From Moniliella sp. 'wahieum' (lineage: Eukaryota; Basidiomycota; Moniliellomycetes; Moniliellales; Moniliellaceae), in NCBI GenBank assembly GCA_003971905.1, contig RSEE01000131.1, positions 1 to 64,000 of the forward strand: a stretch of DNA of 64,000 bases, written 5' to 3'. Under the pieces are notes generated by a model. It searched no databases and had not been told where the DNA came from. It saw only the letters and a program-made list of their open reading frames with translations. Below, in pieces: positions 57,534 to 64,000 of this stretch; position 1 is the stretch's first letter; each line of letters opens with the position of its first letter. Both the position numbers and the translations under genes were made by a program.

Positions 57534-60500
57534 GTGCCACGTGCCATGGCTGCATCACAATGTGACACAGTATGAAACAGGACGCAGGGTGCTGGTCGGT
57601 GATCGCAGACATGGCTGCCGCGTAGTGCTGCGTAGTGCTGCAGGGTGCTGCCGGGGTGTGCATCGCCGAGACCAGCAGCCACACCCGCCGCAGCCCAGCA
57701 TACCAGCGCACACCTGGCAGTATGCATGACATCCACTCCATGCCTGCTTTCAGATCTCCACATCTCAGATCTCCAGGCATATCGACGCCTATAGCGCCTA
57801 TCGCCTATCGCCTATCGCCTGTCGCCTATCGACTACTGCCTATATCGCCTCCCACTTCTACCACCTACCACCTATTTGCCACTCGCGGCCACAGCACCAA
57901 GCAGTGCCACAGCTGTGGGTTCCAGGTACCAGCTGTTTCCTCTTCTTTGTACTCATGGCAATCTGCATTAGCTGTGGAGATGCGTATACTCTCGGAGCAT
58001 ACGACGCCACGTTGAGTAGTGCCAACTTTCGCTTAGTAGCGCCGGACGATCAATGCAAAAGTATCCAACAGCGAGAGTGTTCCTGCATGGTGGGGACCAT
58101 GTTATCCGGCCATAGGGGATCCGAGGGACTAGACGCGTACTGGACACCGATCGCCATCGGTACATAGGGGTCTTTTGTGGTCCTTAAAGCTAGATTACGT
58201 ATGGACGGAGGCAGCCTGCCTCGCCACTCCGCCTGCCCTGCCTCTACAACCACACACTGCTATATTGCCTTCCACTGTGTTTGCCCCCCTTTTCTCCTCT
58301 CTCTCAGATCTCAGATCATCGATCATCGATCACAGATCTCGCACCAGCCTCTGTCCTGACTCGCATCCGATCGTGCGCCCTTCCTCTGGCTCCTTGGCGC
58401 TGATTCCGTTGCATATATGAATCAAGGAACCCTTGTCCCTCGACTGCTCTGGATCTGGAGCCACGCCCACGTGCCTCCCAAACAGATGCACAGCACGTGA
58501 CGTCATTTGTTGTCACACGCCCACAGAACAACCTGGTTTATATAGTACACTGCACCCTACCGCACCCCCTCGTGCCACTCACCTGCCACACACACGCGCG
58601 AGAGAATACAAACAGGGTATACTGCGGTCTTGTTACCTGCATGTAATGCACATCGCTATTAGCAACCTCTACCGGCAACCCTGCGGCTACCCACATCAGG
58701 TTACGGGCTGTGTCTCCAAAAACCCAGTGGGGCCTCTCTCAGACCTTCTCAGTAGTACTCCCTAAGATAGGATCTCCAAATGGACCAACGTAAGCCAACG
58801 TAACCCAAGTTCAACGTGTTCAGCCTCTCTCTCCCTTTCCATATATCGCTCTGATCCGCGGCAAAAGGATTACTGCTTGCTCTTCTTTGCCGCTGCGTCC
58901 ATCGGTCTCCGCCAGTTATTGGCAAGAAGCTGAGGATGCTGCTGACGCTGTGGACACATTAAGCCCTCAGGCTGGTGAGGCCTGAGCTCAGGCCTCATGC
59001 TGCCCCCCCATTCACATGCGCCAGCGACCGGGGCAGGAAGGGGCAAGATCGGTCACAGAAAGGTTGATCCACCGATCACCCAGTTCACCCGGTCACCGGG
59101 GAAAAAGCCCTCGGTAAGAAAAGACAAATGTGTTTGTAGATATGTAGTGGAGACTCGTGGGCCAGTGGGGCGGGGCTGGCTGGGTGCTGGTGACCACTAA
59201 AGAGTAAAGCTTAAAGCACACATACGCGGAGGCGATGAGACTTTTATGAAGCACACGTTAACTAGCTGCGGAACTATTAGTAAGGACGAGAAGTAATAGT
59301 AGTACTGCACTGCGATAAAACATCTAGTTATTAGATGTGGTTGAATATACATACGGCATAGCCGCTACCGATCTCCCATATCCATGGCAACGTCCGCGCG
59401 TCCCCGCCGTCCAGCTGCGAGCTTCCACAGTTTCCACACCCTCTTCTTTCTGTCGCATGGAACTCCGCCGTTCCTCCTCCTGCGCCTTCGCTCCGTTGAG
59501 TAAGTAGCGCCTCCCCGAGAAGCTTTGTCCGAAATCTCCGAATGAGTGCTTGCAAACGATATGGATGCTACGTAGTGGTGATGCACATAGAGCGTGTGCG
59601 ACTACATCATCGAGTATTGAGTTTATTTTGGAAGCCCTGCTTCGGCTTTGCTGCTTAGTGGTAAGCTTACCACACTCTCTTTTCACGGATCTTTTCACGC
59701 CTGTTTGTTGCTACAAAAAATATGTTCTTCTGCAACGCAGCAGGAGCGGGGAGCACTGAGTGTCATCGATGTCATCCAGGTCGCTTTGTCGCGAGGCCGG
59801 TAATCGATATGCTTTCTGTGGTACAGCAGTAATGCCCGTGATCACGATCGTTCTTTTCTTGCGAAGAGCTTGACAATCGACTCAGGTCTATGAAGTGTGT
59901 TGGATACCTGTGCGCGCTGGAAAAGCGCACTCTCTTCTCGGACCGCAGTCTTATAGAGAGAACGTTTGTAGTAAGGTTACTGAAGAGCACGAACGAAGCG
60001 TCGACTCTACCTCGCAACAGCACTTGAAGCTTGAAGCTTGAGGCACATGCCCTACATAGATTACTGTGTAGATCGTCGATCGTGGCAGAATGAGCGTTGC
60101 GATTGTTCAAGTATAGTCATTTCTACCTAAAAACGTATAGGAAGAGAAAGCTCTGTTTGGCACAGTGAAGAGGGGAAACGAAACAGAAACAAAAAAACGG
60201 CGGACGAGAGTGACTATAGTGACTACTGTAGTACTTAGTTGACGTCGGAGATGGTCGCCGAGTGGGATTGTGCCTCTCGCTCGCATGTCTACTGCGCTCG
60301 TTCGTATCCACTGTTGGCACTCCCTAACGAGCACCAGGCCTCGGGCCTCAGGTCCGCTTTGGAAACAAGGGCGGAGCGGGAGCCAGAGGGTCCCGACCTG
60401 CTGTGGCGATACCATTCGCTTCCCAATTGGATTTTTTGGCGCAGCGCACGAGCTACAGCAGAGCACACGCTGGATGAGCGATGAGCGCATGAGCGATGAA

Positions 60501-60860
60501 CATCATATGTTGTGGTCGGTTCGGCGTTCCTTTGCCCCTGCTTCAAGGTTTGCCAATGATTACAATGCGGTAGGAGCCCCATCAACATCTGCCTCACCCT
60601 ATAACCGTTTGCTTCTTAGCAGAGGAACCGGCGTTAATGGTGATCGATGTGGAGAGGACGGGGGATGCATGTGACATGTGATGGTGATCAGAAGCCTGCT
60701 GGCACGGAGGGAGGTGTCGATCTGATCCCAGCCCTATTATGTCGGTGTGATATAGGACAGACGTGACAATGTGACGGTGTGACCGGCAGGTGGGAGCGAA
60801 ATCGGCGGCCGAAAGCGGGGGCTAGCTCGGCTGGCGTTGGTTGGCCATCCGAACACCGTG
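57534..60860. other. Spacer, no gene recognised
   Basis: More than 3 kb without a supported gene. Repeats at 57750-57838 and 58300-58340 (TCAGATC/GATCATC), CACGTGACGTCA at 58494-58505, GAAGCTTGAAGCTTGA at 60026-60041. A minus frame at 59690-59330 is open but has no ATG and no family signature. Confidence 0.45.
57789..57838. repeat. CCTATCG heptamer array
   Basis: CGCCTAT/CGCCTGT repeats, seven units, preceded by CAGATCTCCA direct repeats (57752-57778). Confidence 0.85.
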
Positions 60861-60868
60861 TCCAGTGT

Positions 60869-60894
60869 CACGTGTCGCCTCACGTGACGCGTGA
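60869..60894. promoter_or_regulatory. Paired CACGTG sites with ACGCGTGAT upstream of PXR1
   Basis: CACGTGTC at 60869-60876 and CACGTGACGCGTGAT at 60881-60895, about 330 bp before the ATG. They combine an E-box with an MCB-like ACGCGT core. Confidence 0.45.
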
Positions 60895-61215
60895 TGCCTC
60901 AAGCATTCTGCATTCGGGGCGCGCCACAGCGGAACAGCCCGCCTTCATTCCGCCCGGGCTGTCATTGGATTGACTTGGACTGAGTTGAATATTTCATTGG
61001 ATTGGTTTTGGTTTTGTTTTGATTTTAAATTTTAATTTTGGGGGTTCACTTTTTTTTCTTTCTTGGCGGGGGAAAGCGCACGCCTGCGCTTCCTCCTTGG
61101 CGCCACCTCCTTGCCCTTCCGCCTCCGACCCCTTTTCCCACCGCGCTCGCACCTCCCCCCGCACGTACCCCGCCCCCGCCATCGCCATCGCACCACCAGC
61201 TGCACGATCCACACC

Positions 61216-62695
61216 ATGGGGCTCGCCGAACGCAAGACCAAGACCCGCCTGGTCGGGAGCGCGCAGACGGCCAACAAGCGGTGGGTGGAAGACCAGAGTG
61301 CGCCGGGCCAGCGTCTGTTAGCGTCAATGGGCTGGCAAGCGGGCCAAGGCCTGGGTGGCAGCGGCGGCGTGCACGCGGCCCAGACGGCCCAACGAGCCAT
61401 CTCGGCCCAAATCAAATTGGACAACAAGGGCATTGGCGTGTCGCGCGCCGAGAAGGAAGCGCGGGCAGCGGGGAACGGACCTGGGTCCGATCCCTGGTCC
61501 ACCCAAGGCGCTAAAGATTTCGGCGACCTACTAGCTCGCTTGAATGCCACTTCATCCACCCCTACGACCCCCACCACCTCGTCGTCGTCGTCGGGCGTCA
61601 GGCCGGAAGGGGGGAAACGCTCGCGTCCTATTTCGGCTTCGGCACCCGCTTCTCTTCCGGACGAGGAGCAGGAGCAGGACGGAAAGACGCACGACCAAGC
61701 CGATTCGGTCGAAGAGGATGAACGCACACGCAAGCGACGCAAAAAGGAGGCCAAAACCAAAGCCAAAACCGACAGCACGAACGCGAACCAAGCCACTCAG
61801 CCCGTGCTACCGGATCGCCGCTCACGGACCCTTCCCCACCCACTCAATCTGCTTCTGCGCCAGTGCAACGCGCCATCCCGGCTCACTTGGCGTACGTACC
61901 CCCCCATCCATCCCACCCCTTTCCCTACCGTTTGAATGCGAGACTGACCTAGGAACTTTACCCATCGCGGACGAGCAGTCACCGAGCGCGGTACTTGCGT
62001 GCCAAGGGCCAAGCGCGGACCAGTGGACTTGGTTCGCTGCATGAGATTTTGGGGATTTCGCCTTCCAGCAGTACCACCTCCACACCGCGTGCGACGACGC
62101 CCGTTGCTACCCCGTTGGTTGTGCCCGGTCCTGGTGGGAGCAAGGTGCGCGTGATGGCCAACCGGCCGGAAACGGCGCCAGCGTCGTTGGCTGGAAGTGA
62201 TTCGGAGGAAGAGGAGGAGGAAGAGGAGGAAGGGGAAGGATCTTCTGCCCCGGATGCGTCGGGAAGGCGTAAGGAGGAGAGCAAGAAGAGCAAGAAAGAC
62301 AAGAAGGACAAGAAGGACAAGAAGCGCAAGGGCGAAAAGAAAGAGAAGACTACCCCACCAAAAGAAAAGGGCGAAAAGAAGACAAGAAGGACAAGAAGGA
62401 CAAGAAGGACAAGAAGGACAAAAAAGACAAGAAGGATAAGAAGGACAAGAAGAAGAACGACGCATCCCTTTCTTCCTCCTCTACTTCTTCGTCTGCGTCG
62501 GCTACGCCCACCGTGCCAGCTTTGGACCCCAGCCTCGACCCAGCCCAGAGCAATTTGCGCGTATCGTCGGTTCCAGTATTTGAGTACTTGCAGAACCGGT
62601 TGTACCTCCGCCGTGCGGCGGTCCAGCGTGCTAAGCGGGACGAGCAAGAAGCTGTCTGGGGCCGTGTATCAGCGGCCGCGGCTCAGGCGCGGTAA
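61216..62695 (+). CDS. PXR1: G-patch ribosome-biogenesis protein PXR1/GNO1 (PINX1 homologue)
   Basis: A nucleolar factor that activates the RNA helicase Prp43 in rRNA and snoRNA processing; the animal homologue also inhibits telomerase. ATG 61216 (MGLAERKTKTRLVGSAQTAN) leads into NKRWVEDQSAPGQRLLASMG and WQAGQGLGGSGGVHAAQTAQ, the G-patch. KLDNKGIGVSR and KDFGDLLARLNATSS then match the family core. The intron at 61892-61978 (GTACGT...GCAG, 87 bp, branch-like CTGAC) splices PAHLA to HRARYLRAKGQ, the conserved block in fungal PXR1, followed by LGSLHEILGIS. The C-terminal half is a Lys/Asp-rich KKDKKDKKD tail, then VPVFEYLQNRLYLRRAAVQR and stop 62695. Only two indels are needed, near 61815 and 62373 (loss of one G in AAGAAGGAC). 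Confidence 0.9.
62286..62456 (+). repeat. AAGAAGGAC array encoding the KKD tail of PXR1
   Basis: Nonamer units AAGAAGGAC / AAGAAAGAC in two blocks separated by a KGEKKEKTTPPKEK segment. The low-complexity tail is conserved in kind among PXR1 proteins. Confidence 0.85.
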
Positions 62696-63540
62696 GGCTC
62701 GAACTTGGACCGCTTGGACGACGTATGGACCGGCTTGGACCGGGGTGGGTGGACGTGCTGGAGTGGGCGCAGGAGGTGAAGGCGGTGAAGGGATGGTCGT
62801 GTGCGCTGGGGTCACCCCGCCCCCCATTGTAAAGAGCGGCTCAGTCCAAGGCAGATCCAAGGGCCAGCGCTCTGCCCAGTCGATCGCCTCGACCATATCT
62901 GCATGGAGGTAGGAGGTTCCTAGGTTGCTCGCATCCTCGAGTATTAGGCTGTTACGGTGCTATTCCTTCCTTCCGTCCTCCTCTCCTCTCCCTGGCCTCA
63001 ATCCTGAAGGCCTGATTTGTTCGGTTTTGCAATGTCCACTGTGCTTGTGAGATGACTTTCGTAGGATGACTGTTACACTTTCATTTGGCAGCTACTGGAT
63101 CTGTAACTTGGACTTGGATTTGGATTGGTTCTATCCTAAGCGGTATCCGCATAACCCAGTTAGTTATACTAGTGACCGGCGCCGCCATTGCAGATGAGGG
63201 ACGAGGAAAGGCCGTTATACAGAAACAAGGGGTAGGGAAACCAGGGCCGGGGCAAAGTGTAAGTTCAGCATCCCTAACTGCACCTCATTCAATTCTTTTC
63301 CATCTGCATGTCCATCTCCCACCTCTATCTCCAGAGTCCACGTGCACTTCCCTCTTGTACGTCCACGTTCACCTGCCTTTGCCTCTGCCTTTGTCTTTGC
63401 CTTTAACACACGGACATTGGGCCCTGTTGCGACGGAATGCATGGCCTACTTACGATACGCATGCCCACAACCAGTGAACTCATACTATGCTCATGCACCT
63501 CCAGCGCTTTACTCGAGTTTTGAGCTGAAGGTTCAACCGA

Positions 63541-63660
63541 CCTTAGACCTTAGACCTTGCCATTGACCTTTTTGCCATTGACCTTAAAGCTTAAACCTTA
63601 GACCCTAGACCTTAGGGCAGAGACCTTAGGCCTTAGACTTGAGACCAGAGACCTGAAGCT
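63541..63660. repeat. Degenerate AGACCTT heptamer cluster
   Basis: Twelve or so units of AGACCTT / TGACCTT / AAACCTT in 120 bp, including CCTTAGACCCTAGACCTTAGGG. Similar CTTGGAT words occur at 43780-43800. The CCCTAGA/TTAGGG resemblance to telomeric repeats is superficial. Confidence 0.75.
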
Positions 63661-63946
63661 GGGGCCGCGTGCAGCCTGCACCCTCCACGGGTCTCTGCCT
63701 GCCCTGCACGACTTCAGCAGCCGCAAGTGTCCAGTGTCAAAGTGTCAAAGGTCCGAAAAGGTAAAGTGTCCAGTGTCCATCGTCGAGCGTGACAGAGCTG
63801 TCAGGCTTGCAATTCAAGCTGAGACCCGAGCCGCGTCCGCGTCGGGGAAGATGGGGGAGGGGAGGCTCTAGTAGCATTCACTGCTGTACACCAAAGTCCA
63901 ACACGTATAGGATGCAATGGATAGACGGGCAGACACGAAGTGGGCG

Positions 63947-63986
63947 AGGTAGGGAGGTAGGGAGGTGGGGAGGTGGGGGAGGTGAA
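63947..63986. repeat. GGTAGGGAGGTGGGG G-rich tract
   Basis: Tandem GGGAGGT/GGGGAGGT with at least four G-triplets spaced by 2-4 bases, a potential G-quadruplex on the plus strand. Confidence 0.8.
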
Positions 63987-64000
63987 GACAAGCGAAGAGA

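Larger units (their letters stand above)
62696..64000. other. Spacer with heptamer-like repeats to window end
   Basis: No gene recognised. 62700-62780 has repeated TTGGACCG/CTTGGAC words. The remaining repeats are listed separately. Confidence 0.4.

Noticed and set aside
63590-63625. Telomere-like CCCTAGA/TTAGGG words
   Set aside because: They are single variants inside a degenerate AGACCTT cluster, with no run of perfect telomeric units.
1-64000. CRISPR array, bacterial operon or biosynthetic cluster
   Set aside because: Introns, a spliced tRNA and the gene families are eukaryotic; repeats are short and have no spacer pattern, and no clustered pathway enzymes are present.

Overview
The window is nuclear DNA from a GC-rich filamentous or yeast-like fungus. 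The evidence is short GT-AG introns (about 75-145 bp), a eukaryotic tRNA with an intron and internal A and B boxes, and fungal gene families: a Ytp1/DUF2427 membrane protein, a PXR1/GNO1-type G-patch protein, a secreted GPI-type alpha/beta hydrolase, F-box/LRR proteins and an LRR-RhoGEF. Intron style and gene content fit a basidiomycete or an early-diverging fungus; I cannot place it more closely.

Layout. 1-6.3 kb: two tandem F-box/LRR genes, the left one decayed and cut by the window edge. 7-10.4 kb: a relic short-chain dehydrogenase start, a 14-3-3 gene with a long repetitive tail, and, divergent from it, a probable ESSS-type subunit of respiratory complex I. 11.4-13.2 kb: a C2H2 zinc-finger gene. 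14.4 kb: translation factor eIF1A. 16.7-18.3 kb: a secreted hydrolase. 18.7 kb: an intron-containing tRNA. 20.2-21.5 kb: borealin (chromosomal passenger complex). 23.2-25.4 kb: a Ser-rich protein ending in a CaaX prenylation box. 28.1-29.6 kb: a CCCH/RING (makorin-like) E3 ligase with a 204-bp internal duplication. 29.9-37.5 kb: a small membrane protein, a Ytp1-like protein, a coiled-coil protein and a DHHC palmitoyltransferase, all on the plus strand. 38.9-42.5 kb: a large Ser/Pro-rich gene. 44-45 kb: a weak gene. 47-50.2 kb: LRR-RhoGEF. 51 kb: an acidic Ala/Glu/Pro-rich protein. 51.8-55.8 kb: no clear gene. 55.8-57.5 kb: a divergent forkhead factor. 61.2-62.7 kb: PXR1. The genes are mostly unrelated housekeeping and signalling loci; no biosynthetic cluster or operon-like system is visible.

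Two features dominate the reading. First, nearly every conserved gene (14-3-3, eIF1A, borealin, the RhoGEF and others) has its conserved protein sequence intact but scattered over two or three reading frames by single-base indels, often in homopolymers. This looks like an unpolished long-read assembly rather than real gene death, so CDS spans are given as gene extents and not as uninterrupted frames. Second, intergenic DNA is full of short tandem or palindromic 6-9-mers, each spacer with its own motif, and several promoters carry CACGTGA(C) or ACGCGTGAC sites.
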